64,000 nucleotides of DNA from an uncultured Corynebacterium sp. (lineage in GTDB: Bacteria; Actinomycetota; Actinomycetes; Mycobacteriales; Mycobacteriaceae). The stretch is from assembly GCF_902489365.1 (NCBI RefSeq), contig NZ_CABTZR010000002.1, forward strand, positions 1 through 64,000. Reading direction: 5' to 3'. A program made the translations under genes and the position numbers. This document shows, piece by piece, positions 42,328-51,447 of the stretch. Under the pieces are notes generated by a model. It saw only the letters and a list, made by a program, of their open reading frames with translations. It made no database searches and had not been told where the DNA came from. Position 1 is the first letter of the stretch. Every line of letters begins with the position of its first letter.

Positions 42328-43308
42328 ATGACGCCCCGCGCCGCTCTATCCATCCTCGATTTCTGCACCATTTATGAGGGGGAGACCCCTTCTCAGTCCA
42401 TGGCTAGGTCGGTCGAGCTAGCGCAACAGGCGGAGGCCTTGGGCTTTGAGCGCATGTGGTACACCGAGCATCACAACATGCCCTCCATTTCCTCGTCTTC
42501 CCCGGCGGTGCTCATCGCCCACATCGGCGCGAAGACCGAGCGCATCCGCCTCGGCTCCGGCGGCATCATGCTGCCGAACCACGCGCCCTATGTCATCGCC
42601 GAACAATTCGGAACCCTCGCCGAGCTCTACCCCGGGCGCATCGACTTGGGCCTGGGCCGCGCACCCGGCACCGACATGAAGACCTTGGGCCGCGCCCTGC
42701 GCCGCGATAGAAACGCCGCCGAGCGCTTCCCCGAGGACGTCAAGGAGCTACAGGGCTACCTTTCCGGCAAATCTCTCGTCCCCGGTGTGCAGGCCATCCC
42801 CGGCCAGGGCACCAACGTGCCGATCTACATCCTGGGGTCCTCGCTCTTCGGCGCCTCGCTGGCAGCCAAGTTCGGTCTGCCTTATGCCTTCGCCTCGCAC
42901 TTCGCCCCGCAGCACTTGGAAGCCGCCACGGCCTACTACCGCGAGAATTACCAGCCTTCCGAAGCCCACCCCGAGCCCTATGTCATCGCCGGCGTCAACG
43001 TCACTGCGGGGGATGACGCCGCCGAGGAATTCGAGAAGGTCTGCTTCCGCCGCGTCAAGGCCTTCGTCAGCCGCGGCAAGCAGCTCAGCGACGCCGACGT
43101 TGCCCGCATCATCGACTCCCCGCAGGGCCAGCAGATCATTGGCATGCTGAAGTACTCCGCAGTCGGCAGCATCGAGCACGTGCGCGAGTATCTCACCGAC
43201 TTCCAGAAGTTGGCTCAGGCGGACGAGCTCATGATTTCCCTTCAATCCACAAGCCACGAGGCCGCGTTGGGTAACATGAGTAACCTGGCACAAGCGTGGC
43301 AGATGTAG
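42328..43308 (+). CDS. LLM-class (luciferase-like) flavin-dependent monooxygenase
   Basis: A 326-residue bacterial luciferase-type oxidoreductase using FMNH2. Typical motifs are [60 protein letters not shown] and [17 protein letters not shown] (about residues 25-120), with [20 protein letters not shown] near 170. It belongs to the group without a known physiological substrate that follows brnQ in corynebacteria. The gap to brnQ is 3 bp, so it is in the same operon. A hairpin lies immediately behind it. Confidence 0.88.
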   Translation: MTPRAALSILDFCTIYEGETPSQSMARSVELAQQAEALGFERMWYTEHHNMPSISSSSPAVLIAHIGAKTERIRLGSGGIMLPNHAPYVIAEQFGTLAELYPGRIDLGLGRAPGTDMKTLGRALRRDRNAAERFPEDVKELQGYLSGKSLVPGVQAIPGQGTNVPIYILGSSLFGASLAAKFGLPYAFASHFAPQHLEAATAYYRENYQPSEAHPEPYVIAGVNVTAGDDAAEEFEKVCFRRVKAFVSRGKQLSDADVARIIDSPQGQQIIGMLKYSAVGSIEHVREYLTDFQKLAQADELMISLQSTSHEAALGNMSNLAQAWQM

Positions 43309-43309
43309 A

Positions 43310-43329
43310 CGTACGCGCAGGCGCGTACG
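43310..43329. promoter_or_regulatory. GC-rich palindrome behind the monooxygenase and before gntR
   Basis: CGTACGCGC at 43310-43318 and its complement at 43321-43329, with only AG between. It starts two bases after the upstream stop codon and lies 48 bp before the gntR start. It could be an operator for the GntR protein or a short terminator; the tiny loop speaks for a protein-binding dyad. Confidence 0.4.
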
Positions 43330-43376
43330 CACATCTTTACCCGTCACAGCGTTGTTCTACATAGAGGAGAATTTCG

Positions 43377-44132
43377 GTGGCCCTTCGCCGCACACAGCAA
43401 CACAGCATGATCGCTGACTACCTGCGCACCCTCATTCGCAGCAAAAAGCTTTCTCCTGGCGATTTCCTGCCCAGCGAGGCCGAGCTCTGCGAGCAATTCT
43501 CCTCCTCCCGCGGCCCCGTGCGCCAAGCCGTCGCCGCTTTGCGCTCGGAAGGGCTCATCTCCTCCGGCCGCGGCCGCCGCTCCGTCGTCCTCGGCCGTTT
43601 TACCTCGGAGTCCTTCGATTCCATTTACTCCGTGACGCACTGGCTGCGCGAGCGCGGCTTCGAGCCCGGCGCGTCCACGTTGTGGCTGGGTCGCTGCCCT
43701 GCTTCCGAGCAGGAAGCCGAGTTCCTGCGGGTAGAAACCGGCTCCCCCGTTATCTTTGTGCACCGCGTGCGCAGCGCCAACGGCATGCCCATCGCCATCG
43801 AGCGCATGTTCTTCCCACTGGACGTGGGCAGCCAGATCCTCAGCTTCGATGCCGACAATGAGTCCATCCACGATCACCTGCGCAAGCAGGGCGTGGACTT
43901 CGACAGCGTCAACCGCGAGCTCTCCCTTGCCTACGCCAGCGAGGAAGATGCGCGCTCCCTCAATGTCGAGCCCGGCATCCCGCTGTGGCGCCTGCACCTC
44001 GACATCTCGGATCACTCCGGGCATCCCGTCGAGTGCACCGAAATCCTGTACCTCGGGGACCGCATGACGCTTGGTATGACGAACGTGCGCGGCACCACGT
44101 CCCCGCTCGAGGTCAAGCTGTCGGAAGGATGA
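43377..44132 (+). CDS. GntR/HutC-family transcriptional regulator
   Basis: A 251-residue regulator. The N-terminal winged helix has MIADYLRTLIRSKKLSPGDF and LPSEAELCEQFSSSRGPVRQ followed by AVAALRSEGLISSGRGRRSV. The C-terminal part (about 85-245) is a UTRA ligand-binding domain (TGSPVIFVHRVRSANGMPIA, ERMFFPLDVGSQILSFDADN), which senses a small metabolite. The GTG at 43377 is preceded by GAGGAGAATTTCG. Its stop overlaps the start of the substrate-binding protein gene, so it heads the importer operon and probably controls it in response to the transported ligand. Confidence 0.9.
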   Translation: MALRRTQQHSMIADYLRTLIRSKKLSPGDFLPSEAELCEQFSSSRGPVRQAVAALRSEGLISSGRGRRSVVLGRFTSESFDSIYSVTHWLRERGFEPGASTLWLGRCPASEQEAEFLRVETGSPVIFVHRVRSANGMPIAIERMFFPLDVGSQILSFDADNESIHDHLRKQGVDFDSVNRELSLAYASEEDARSLNVEPGIPLWRLHLDISDHSGHPVECTEILYLGDRMTLGMTNVRGTTSPLEVKLSEG

Positions 44133-45550
44133 TGAGGGCCTGGATTGGTGCGCTGGGGGTGGTCGTGGGGGCGTCGTTAAGCGCGTGTTCTGCTGGCTCC
44201 ACAGCAGTGGTTGATTCTGATTCCGCCGCGCTGACGCTGGCCACCACGACGCCGGCGACCTCCCTGGATTTCACCACCGTCGGCGGCGCCGCCATCCCGG
44301 CAGCACTCATGAGCAACGTCTACGAAACCCTGGTGCGCATCTCCCCGGAGGGCGAGATCGTGCCCGGCCTGGCCGAGTCCTGGGAGGTCGAGTCCACGCG
44401 CTACACCTTCCACCTGCGTGAGGCTTCCTTCTCCAACGGCGAGGCCTTCACCGCGCACACCGCCGCGTGGTCCATCAACGCGGTGAAGACGGAGTGGACC
44501 AACGGGCTCAAGAAGCAGATGGACGTTGTGGAATCCGCCACGGCTGTCGACGATTCCACGCTGGTTGTCACGCTTTCCCGCCCCTCCGCCGGTTGGTTGT
44601 GGTCCATGGGTACTGTCATCGGCGCCATGCGCACGCCCACTGACGCTGTGGGCACCGGCCCCTTCGCCGTCGCCAGCTTCTCCCCCAACGAGTACATCGC
44701 GCTGCGCGCCCGACCGGACTACTGGGGAGCCCCGGCGAAGGAAGACATCACCATCCGCTACTTCCCGGATTCCCTCACCGCGGTCAACGCCCTGCGCTCC
44801 GGCGGGGTGGACGCGGTGTGGGGCGTGCAGAACCCCGAGCTGCTCGACACCCTCGATGACTCCATCGACACCGCCGTGGGCACCACGAACGGCGAGGTGC
44901 TGCTGTCCATGAATAACCAGGCAGCGCCTTTCGACGACCCCCGGGTGCGCCGCGCCGTGGCTTATGGCATCGACCGCCGGGCCGCCAACGAGATCCTCTG
45001 GGAAGGCCGCGCGAAAGATACCGGTGGTGCCCCGGTGCCGCCGACCGACCCGTGGTTTAGCGCCAAGGACTACTACCCCTACGATCCCGCGCGCGCCCGC
45101 GCGCTGATGGAAGAGGCCGAAGCCGTGGGCACGGCGCTCACGCTCACCGTGCCGAGCCTGCCCTATACGCAAACGCTCTCCGAGTTCCTCTACTCGCAGC
45201 TAACGGAGATGGGCTTCGAGGTCACGCTGGAAACCGCGGAGTTTCCCGCCGTGTGGCTCAGCCAGGTGATGGGGGCCAAGGATTATCAGATGTCGCTCGT
45301 CGCGCACGTCGAGCCGCGCGATATCCCCACCATCTTTGGCAACCCGGACTATTACATCGGCTATGATTCGCCGCAGACCCGCACGTTGTTGGAGCAGGAT
45401 GACATGAAAGGTGCGGTCGACCAGATCATGGAAGATATGCCCGCCCTGACCCTGATGAACATGCCCAACATCGTGCTTTACCGCGAGGGCCTGACCGGCC
45501 TGCAGCCGAACCAGATCACCGACGCCATCGAGCTTAGAGGAGTGCAATGA
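44132..45550 (+). CDS. ABC importer substrate-binding lipoprotein (peptide/nickel type)
   Basis: A 472-residue extracytoplasmic binding protein of the SBP_bac_5 family. The signal peptide MRAWIGALGVVVGASLSAC ends in a lipobox, so it is a lipoprotein. Family motifs are ALMSNVYETLVRISPEGEIV, PGLAESWEVESTRYTFHLRE, NGEAFTAHTAAWSINAVKT and DAVGTGPFAVASF, with VRRAVAYGIDRRAANEILWE near 270. It would bind short peptides or a similar polar solute and hand it to the two permeases. Start may be the ATG at 44129 or 44132; both follow GGAAGG. It overlaps gntR and the first permease. Confidence 0.9.
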   Translation: MRAWIGALGVVVGASLSACSAGSTAVVDSDSAALTLATTTPATSLDFTTVGGAAIPAALMSNVYETLVRISPEGEIVPGLAESWEVESTRYTFHLREASFSNGEAFTAHTAAWSINAVKTEWTNGLKKQMDVVESATAVDDSTLVVTLSRPSAGWLWSMGTVIGAMRTPTDAVGTGPFAVASFSPNEYIALRARPDYWGAPAKEDITIRYFPDSLTAVNALRSGGVDAVWGVQNPELLDTLDDSIDTAVGTTNGEVLLSMNNQAAPFDDPRVRRAVAYGIDRRAANEILWEGRAKDTGGAPVPPTDPWFSAKDYYPYDPARARALMEEAEAVGTALTLTVPSLPYTQTLSEFLYSQLTEMGFEVTLETAEFPAVWLSQVMGAKDYQMSLVAHVEPRDIPTIFGNPDYYIGYDSPQTRTLLEQDDMKGAVDQIMEDMPALTLMNMPNIVLYREGLTGLQPNQITDAIELRGVQ

Positions 45551-46452
45551 GAATCCTGCGCTTCCTCGGCACCATGTGGGCCGCCTCCATCATCATCTTC
45601 CTGCTCATGCGGGCCGTGCCCGGCAATCCGGCGCGCGTGGCCTTGGGCGTCAACGCCACGGATGAGTCCGTGGCGGAGCTGACCCATGCCATGGGTCTGG
45701 ACCGCCCGCTCATTGTGCAATACCTGGAGTGGATGAAGGGGCTGTTGACCGGCAACTTCGGCATCTCCCTGTCCTCGCAGCAGGACATCACCCCGCTGGT
45801 GATTGACCGCGCGCAGGTCACGCTGCTGCTCATCGGGCTAGCCATCGCCCTCGCGTTGGCCGGGGCGATCCCCATGGGCATCCTGCTCGCCCGCTTTCGC
45901 CTCCCCGTGCTCAATGCAGCCACGCAGCTGGGCATCGCGGTCCCCAGCTTCCTGGTCGGTATTGTGCTCGTCGCGGTGTTCTCCGTGCACCTGGGTTGGC
46001 TGCCGGCCAACGGCTGGCAGCTACCGCGCGAGGGCTTAAGCCACCTGGTCCTGCCGGTCATCTCGCTGGCACTGGTGCAGGGCGCGATGCTCACCCGTTA
46101 CGTGCGCGCCACCCTCCGCGAGGAGATGGACAAGGACTACATCCGCACCGCCCGCTCCCTGGGTGAATCCCGCACCGGGGCGCTCATCCGCCACGGCCTG
46201 CGCAACGCCGCCCTGCCCGTGCTCACCGTCACCGGCGTGCAGCTGAGCACCCTGGTAGTGGGCGCGGTGGTCATCGAGAACGTCTTCGTCATTCCAGGTC
46301 TGGGCTCCCTGCTTCTCGACGCCGTCTCCACCCGCGATCTCACCACCGTCCAGACCCTCATCATGGTCTTCGTGACCTTCACGCTGACCGTCAACCTGCT
46401 TACGGACCTGGCCTACCGGGTCATCGACCCACGGCTGAAGGAGGCGCGATGA
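45547..46452 (+). CDS. ABC importer permease (DppB-like)
   Basis: A 301-residue permease of the peptide/nickel family with six membrane helices (LRFLGTMWAASIIIFLLMRA at the start, VTLLLIGLAIALALAGAIPM, LGIAVPSFLVGIVLVAVFSV). The EAA loop that touches the ATPase is visible: LREEMDKDYIRTARSLGESR. It overlaps the binding protein and the second permease by four bases each (ATGA), a tightly coupled operon. Confidence 0.92.
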   Translation: MRILRFLGTMWAASIIIFLLMRAVPGNPARVALGVNATDESVAELTHAMGLDRPLIVQYLEWMKGLLTGNFGISLSSQQDITPLVIDRAQVTLLLIGLAIALALAGAIPMGILLARFRLPVLNAATQLGIAVPSFLVGIVLVAVFSVHLGWLPANGWQLPREGLSHLVLPVISLALVQGAMLTRYVRATLREEMDKDYIRTARSLGESRTGALIRHGLRNAALPVLTVTGVQLSTLVVGAVVIENVFVIPGLGSLLLDAVSTRDLTTVQTLIMVFVTFTLTVNLLTDLAYRVIDPRLKEAR

Positions 46453-47207
46453 AACCCGGCTATATCCTGGTGGGCCTGACCATCCTGCTCGCCCTGGTCT
46501 CCCTGGTGTGGACGCCCTATGACCCGAACCTCATCTCCCCCGACCGCTTGGCCGGCCCCAGCCTGGAGCACCTCATGGGCACCGACCGCTTTGGGCGCGA
46601 TACTTTCTCCCGCATCCTCGCCGGCGCCCAGATCACCGTGCTGGTGGGCGTGGTGGCGGTGGCCATCGCCGCGCTCATCGGGGTCCCGCTGGGCATCATC
46701 GCCGGGATGCGCGGCGGCAGCGTCATCATGGCGGCCACCGACCTGCTACTCGCCTTCCCGGCGCTGCTGCTGGCCATCGTCGCCGGCGCGGTGTGGGGCT
46801 CGTCGACGCTCACGGCGACCATCGCCATCGGCATCGCCGGCATCCCTTCCTTCATCCGGGTCACCCGTTCCGGCACGCTGCAGATTATGACGCAGGACTA
46901 TATCGCGGCCGCCCGCATCTCGCGCGTGCCGCCGGCGCTCATCGCGTGGCGCCACGTGCTGCCCAACCTCGGCGGCATCGTGGCCATCCAGGCCTCCGTC
47001 TACTTTGCGCTGGCCGTCCTCGCCGAGGCTGGCCTGTCCTACCTCGGCCTGGGCACCGCCCCGCCAACCGCCTCGTGGGGACGCATGCTGCACGACGCCC
47101 AGCCCCTCCTGGCCACCCACCCCCTCCAGGCGCTGTGGCCAGGCCTGGCCATCGCCGGCACCGTCCTCGGATTCAACCTGCTAGGAAGCCATGCTGACCG
47201 TCACTGA
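46449..47207 (+). CDS. ABC importer permease (DppC-like)
   Basis: A 252-residue partner permease. It has LMGTDRFGRDTFSRILAGAQ, the usual DppC start of the transmembrane domain, then helices such as ITVLVGVVAVAIAALIGVPL and LLLAFPALLLAIVAGAVWGS, and the EAA loop QDYIAAARISRVPPALIAWR. It is at the short end for the family. It overlaps the ATPase gene by 17 bp. Confidence 0.92.
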   Translation: MKPGYILVGLTILLALVSLVWTPYDPNLISPDRLAGPSLEHLMGTDRFGRDTFSRILAGAQITVLVGVVAVAIAALIGVPLGIIAGMRGGSVIMAATDLLLAFPALLLAIVAGAVWGSSTLTATIAIGIAGIPSFIRVTRSGTLQIMTQDYIAAARISRVPPALIAWRHVLPNLGGIVAIQASVYFALAVLAEAGLSYLGLGTAPPTASWGRMLHDAQPLLATHPLQALWPGLAIAGTVLGFNLLGSHADRH

Positions 47208-48411
47208 TCTGCGCGTGGGCCCTGTCGGCCCCATCTCCTTTTCCATCGCACCCGGCGAGCGCGTCGGCCTCATCGGCGATTCCGGCAGCGGCAAGTCACT
47301 CACCGCCCTAGCCATCATGGGGCTGTTGCCCGACCACCTGCAGGCCACCGGCTCCATCCGCTTCAACGGCCAGGAGTTGCTGAGCATGCGTGATCGTGAC
47401 CTGCGCAAGCTGCCGCTGGCCATGGTCTTCCAAGAACCCATGACCGCACTCGACCCGCTGATGAAGGTGCCCGGTTTCAACCGCTTCCCGCACCAGCTTT
47501 CCGGTGGGCAGCGCCAGCGCGCGCTCATCGAGATGGCCATGGCCCGCCACCCCAAGCTGCTCATCTGCGATGAGCCAACCACCGCGCTGGATCCCTTCAC
47601 CCAGGAGGAAATCCTCTCCACCATCGTGGATGCCGCGGACAGCGAAGACACGGCGCTGCTGTTTATTAGCCACGACCAGGACGTCGTCAAGCGCGTGTGC
47701 GACCGAGTCGTGCGCATCGGCGAGCTCACCACTCCTGACCTCACCCCGCCGCCCATGCCCACCCTGGGCAAGCCCGTCATCACGCTCAAGAACGTGACCA
47801 AGACCTACCGCGGGGTGACCGCGCTGGACGACGTCTCCCTCACCGTCTGCGAGGGCGAACGCCTCGGCATCGTCGGCGGTTCCGGCTCCGGCAAATCCAC
47901 GCTACTCAAGATGCTCACGGGGCTGGCGGAGCCGACCTCGGGAACGGTGGACGTCGCCAAGCGCGTGCACATGGTCTTCCAAGACCCCAAGGGCTCGCTC
48001 AACCCGCGCATGCCCATCTGGAAGATCGTGGCCGAGGGCGGCGGGACACGCGCAGAAGCCGAAGCCGTGCTGCGGGAGGTCGGCATCGAGGGCTTCGAGC
48101 GCTATCCCCGGGACTTCTCCGGCGGGCAGCGCCAACGCATCTCGCTGGCGCGCGCCGTGGTGGGCGGGCCGGAGATCCTGCTGGCGGACGAGGCCGTCTC
48201 GGCCCTGGATGCCACCTCGCGGGCCCAAGTCCTCGAGTTACTACAGCGCGTGACCAAGGACATGACGCTGGTCTTCGTCTCCCACGACATCGATGTCGTG
48301 CGGCACTTATGCCCCACGGTGGCGGTCCTGCAGGACGGCCGGCTCGTGGATCGCGGCGAAACGAGTAAGGTGTTCTCCCGATATGGAACACCCACTGCCG
48401 CAACGTCCTAA
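47191..48411 (+). CDS. ABC importer ATPase with two fused nucleotide-binding domains (DppD-DppF)
   Basis: A compact 406-residue fusion of two ATPase domains. The first has Walker A LIGDSGSGKSLTALAIMG near 32, signature QLSGGQRQRALIEMAMARH and Walker B LLICDEPTTALD. The second starts near 195 and has IVGGSGSGKSTLLKMLTGLA, FSGGQRQRISLARAVVGG and ILLADEAVSALD. Both sites look active. Each domain is shorter than separate DppD and DppF, and the C-terminal oligopeptide-binding tail is absent. It powers the two permeases upstream. The FUSC gene overlaps its end by 29 bp. Confidence 0.92.
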   Translation: MLTVTDLRVGPVGPISFSIAPGERVGLIGDSGSGKSLTALAIMGLLPDHLQATGSIRFNGQELLSMRDRDLRKLPLAMVFQEPMTALDPLMKVPGFNRFPHQLSGGQRQRALIEMAMARHPKLLICDEPTTALDPFTQEEILSTIVDAADSEDTALLFISHDQDVVKRVCDRVVRIGELTTPDLTPPPMPTLGKPVITLKNVTKTYRGVTALDDVSLTVCEGERLGIVGGSGSGKSTLLKMLTGLAEPTSGTVDVAKRVHMVFQDPKGSLNPRMPIWKIVAEGGGTRAEAEAVLREVGIEGFERYPRDFSGGQRQRISLARAVVGGPEILLADEAVSALDATSRAQVLELLQRVTKDMTLVFVSHDIDVVRHLCPTVAVLQDGRLVDRGETSKVFSRYGTPTAATS

Positions 48412-50020
48412 CGCCCTTCAGCTCTTTACCGCCTTCAACACCTCCGCGCGCCGTTGGCCCGGTGCCCTGCGCGCGGCGTTGGCGATCATTATCCCCGGCG
48501 GGATCGCTGTAGCGACGGGCCACCCGGATGCGGTGCTGCTCATTTCGGCCGGTGCCTTCTCCGTGATCTTTGGCGAGGGGCACCCCTACCGCACGCGGCG
48601 CCGCGTGATCCTCACCGCTGGCGGGCTGCTCACGCTGGCGGCCACGGCCGGTTCGCTCGTCGGCGTGCATGGCCTGGCGCTGTCCGCGGTGTTTACGGTG
48701 GCTCTGGCAACCATCGGCGCGTTCGTGCAGAATGCGCTGCGGCTGCCGCCGCCGGGCTCCTTCTTCATCGTGATGGTGGCCGGTGGTTCCACGATGCTGC
48801 GCGGGGTCTCCCCGTGGGAGGTCGCCGCGTGGAGCCTGGCTGGCGTGGCGGCAGGTTATCTGCTGGGCATGGTGCCGCGCTTTAGGGACCCGCACGGCCC
48901 GGAGACCCGCGCGGTGGCCGCGCTGGAGAAGGCCGCCGATACCTTCGTGAACTCCGATAGCGATTTCTTGGCTCGCCACCACCAGGCGCAGTCCGCCATC
49001 TCCACCGCCTGGCAAGCGCTTGCCGACGCCGGCGTCATCCGCGGCGGCCGCATCCGCCGCCCCGCTCAGGCGGAACTGGTTCACCGCGCGCTGGCCGCTC
49101 AGCAGCGGATCGTGGCACACCACAAGCAGGTCGGCGGCAACTCGGATGAGCTCTCTGATTCCCCCACCTACGTGGACCCGGACCGAACCACCATCCCGCA
49201 CACCAAGCCGACGATGCGCTACCGCTTCTACCGCGCCGCGGTGGGCAATTCCCACGCTGTGGTGACGGCGGAGAAGATCGCGCTTGGTGGCCTGGCCACC
49301 GCGTTCATTGGCATGGCGCTGGGGCTTAACCGCCCGGACTGGGGCGCGGTGTCGGTGCTCCTAGTCTTGCAGTGGGGGCCGGACCGGGTGCCCGGGACGA
49401 TTCGCGGCATCCAGCGCATGCTGGGCTCGGTCTTGGGCGTGTGCGTCTTTGCGCTCATTGCGTCATTCAGCCCGCACGGCTGGGGCCTGGTGCTCGCCTT
49501 GGCCTTCTGCCAGTTCTGCGCGGAGATTCTGGTGGTGAAGAACTACGCCTTGTGCGTCATCTTCTCCACGCCGCTCGCTTTGCTCATGGGCAACTCCTCG
49601 GAGCATTTGGCCCACACCATCGGCTCGCGCATGGCGGAGATTGGGCTCTCCGTGGTCGTGGCGATGCTCTTCTTGTGGCTGTGGAAGCCGCGCGCCCAGC
49701 TGACCAACCACTACCGCCTGCAAACGCGCTGCTTCGAAGCGATGGCAGCCTTGCTGGGCGCGCTGCTTATCAAGACCCCGGAAGAGGCGCTGGCGCAGCG
49801 CCGCGACCTGCACTACGAGCTGCTCTCGGAACGCCGCAGCATCCAGTCGCTGGCCACCAACCACTCCGATATCAGCCAGTTCTGGCAGCGCCACACCGCC
49901 CTGCAAACCGCCGGCTACTTCCTCCTCGACTTCTGCGTGGTCAACCCGCTCTCGCAGCCCAGCCGAGCGGAGCTCGACACGCTCATCGAGAAAATCACCG
50001 CAGCGGAAATGCGTCAATGA
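48383..50020 (+). CDS. FUSC-family membrane protein (aromatic acid exporter type)
   Basis: A 545-residue protein with two blocks of membrane helices separated by a soluble part, as in the FUSC/YccS/AaeB family. The first block (about 20-165) has ALRAALAIIIPGGIAVATGH and LTAGGLLTLAATAGSLVGVH; the second (about 295-430) has KIALGGLATAFIGMALGLNR, WGAVSVLLVLQWGPDRVPGT and GTIRGIQRMLGSVLGVCVFA. Family members are linked to export of aromatic acids. The ATG at 48383 begins inside the ATPase gene, so it belongs to the importer operon. Its last 26 bp overlap the converging RNA ligase-like gene. Confidence 0.82.
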   Translation: MEHPLPQRPNALQLFTAFNTSARRWPGALRAALAIIIPGGIAVATGHPDAVLLISAGAFSVIFGEGHPYRTRRRVILTAGGLLTLAATAGSLVGVHGLALSAVFTVALATIGAFVQNALRLPPPGSFFIVMVAGGSTMLRGVSPWEVAAWSLAGVAAGYLLGMVPRFRDPHGPETRAVAALEKAADTFVNSDSDFLARHHQAQSAISTAWQALADAGVIRGGRIRRPAQAELVHRALAAQQRIVAHHKQVGGNSDELSDSPTYVDPDRTTIPHTKPTMRYRFYRAAVGNSHAVVTAEKIALGGLATAFIGMALGLNRPDWGAVSVLLVLQWGPDRVPGTIRGIQRMLGSVLGVCVFALIASFSPHGWGLVLALAFCQFCAEILVVKNYALCVIFSTPLALLMGNSSEHLAHTIGSRMAEIGLSVVVAMLFLWLWKPRAQLTNHYRLQTRCFEAMAALLGALLIKTPEEALAQRRDLHYELLSERRSIQSLATNHSDISQFWQRHTALQTAGYFLLDFCVVNPLSQPSRAELDTLIEKITAAEMRQ

Positions 50021-50486
50021 CCTCGTAGCGGGGCCCACCGCCGCGTCCCTCTCCCAAGAAGGATTGGACGAGGTTGATTTCCGTGACCTCAAACTCGGGC
50101 CCGCGGTAGACGCTCAGTGCGTGCACCGCATCCGGGATGAGCCACGGATCCCGCGTCCGCCTTCCGGCTCGGGCCAACGTAAGGTGCGGGCGCGATGGCT
50201 CGAGCATGAGGTGTTTGATCTGCCCTTTGACGCCTGCCCACAGCACCTGCTTCTCAAAAGACCCAGCGCCGCTTAGGCTCAGCGTGAGTGGGGACGCCTC
50301 AATGCCGCGCAGCGCCTCGCGGACCTCCACTGCGTCATTGGGCTGTTCCCCGAAAAAGTCGAGGGTGATGTGCCAGTTATCCGGGTCCGTCCACCGCAGC
50401 CCGTTGTCCTTGAGCGGGCGCACGGCCCGCACGAGGTGCTCCCGGGCCTCCACGGAAGGGAAAAGAGCGCTGAAAAGGCGAATCAT
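49995..50486 (-). CDS. thpR: RNA 2',3'-cyclic phosphodiesterase (2'-5' RNA ligase family)
   Basis: A 163-residue member of the 2H phosphoesterase superfamily. Both catalytic HxT motifs are present, NWHITLDFFGEQ near residue 38 and RPHLTLARAG near 100, and it begins MIRLFSALFPSVEAREHL as ThpR proteins do. The enzymes open 2',3'-cyclic phosphates in RNA. Its start overlaps a 37-codon frame upstream by four bases. It converges on the FUSC gene with overlap. The physiological substrate is unknown in this group. Confidence 0.88.
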   Translation of the reverse strand: MIRLFSALFPSVEAREHLVRAVRPLKDNGLRWTDPDNWHITLDFFGEQPNDAVEVREALRGIEASPLTLSLSGAGSFEKQVLWAGVKGQIKHLMLEPSRPHLTLARAGRRTRDPWLIPDAVHALSVYRGPEFEVTEINLVQSFLGEGRGGGPRYEVIDAFPLR

Positions 50487-50596
50487 TTCACCGACAGCAA
50501 AAGGTTTGGATCGAGTACGTGTTCCTCCACGAGTTCGAAGAGAGCGAAGGCTTCCTCCAGCTCACGGACATTCTCATCAAAATTAGGCAGCGACAT
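50483..50596 (-). CDS. Possible small acidic protein coupled to thpR
   Basis: A 37-residue frame beginning MSLPNFDENVRELEEAFALF and ending LDPNLLLSVK, strongly helical and acidic. Its stop overlaps the thpR start (ATGA), typical of coupled genes. The same frame stays open 13 codons further up without a usable start, and the upstream translation (DEGTYLCVDWNA) also looks protein-like, so this may instead be the end of a lost longer gene. No homologue recognised. Confidence 0.35.
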   Translation of the reverse strand: MSLPNFDENVRELEEAFALFELVEEHVLDPNLLLSVK

Positions 50597-50669
50597 GGCA
50601 TTCCAATCGACGCAGAGATAAGTGCCTTCATCCTAGCTCACAACACTGTCATTTCGCGCACCTGCGATA

Positions 50670-51447
50670 ATGGTCACCATGAACTCTCGACAAGCCACCG
50701 GTCCACCCGTTGGTCTCTATCCTCACGACATGCACCCGGGCTTGGTCCCCGGCATCGGCGTGGAGGACCAACGTCACCATCTTCGGCGGCACGGCCATCA
50801 CCTTTAAGCGCGAAGAACTACCCAACTTTGATGGCTCCGCCTCCGGCGAGCAGGTTCTTTTCGCCATGTTCGACAACCTGCCGCTGAGCAGCATCACGCC
50901 TTTCATTTTGATCCTGGTGCTGGCGGTCTTCTTCATCACCTCCGCCGATTCCGCTTCGGTCATCATGGGAACCATGTCCTCCAAGGGCAATCCCGCCCCG
51001 AACAAGATCATCGTTATCTTCTGGGGCCTGTGCATGATGGGCATCGCTGTTGTCATGCTGCTAACCGGCGGCGAAGACGTACTCACCGGCCTGCAGAACC
51101 TGACAATCCTGTCTGCCCTACCCTTCTGCATCGTGCTGCTCGTCATGATGGTGGCCTTCATCAAGGACCTGCGCTCCGACCCGGTATTCATCCGCCGCGC
51201 TTACGCGCGCGCCGCGGTGGAAAACGCCGTTGTGCGCGGCATCGAGGAGCACGGCGATGATTTCGAGCTCACCGTCGAGCATGCCGACGAGGGCCGCGGT
51301 GCTGGCTCCGACTTCGACTCCTCAGCGCACCGCTACACGGACTGGTACCAGCGCACCGATGAAAAGGGCGAAAATGTAGACTACGACTTCGACACCGATA
51401 CCTGGGCCGATGGCTACGACCCGAACTCTGAGCAGAAGGAGACCTAA
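50670..51447 (+). pseudogene. BCCT-family compatible-solute transporter with large internal deletion
   Basis: The C-terminal third of a betaine/carnitine/choline transporter is clear: TIFGGTAITFKREE, then FFITSADSASVIMGTMSSKG and LTGLQNLTILSALPFCIVLL, followed by a long acidic tail to the stop at 51447. Upstream in a different frame is a plausible N-terminus starting at 50670-50679 (MNSRQATGPPVGLYPHDMHP) ending GLVPGIGVEDQ. The two parts meet near 50772-50785, so roughly the first ten membrane helices are gone and the frame is shifted. The protein cannot transport. In C. glutamicum the carrier EctP follows the brnQ-linked monooxygenase, as I recall, so this is probably the remnant of that gene. 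Confidence 0.8.

Noticed and set aside
50519..50887. 122-codon plus-strand frame across the start of the BCCT remnant
   Set aside because: It crosses the minus-strand small frame and reads the BCCT sequence out of phase; a shadow frame.
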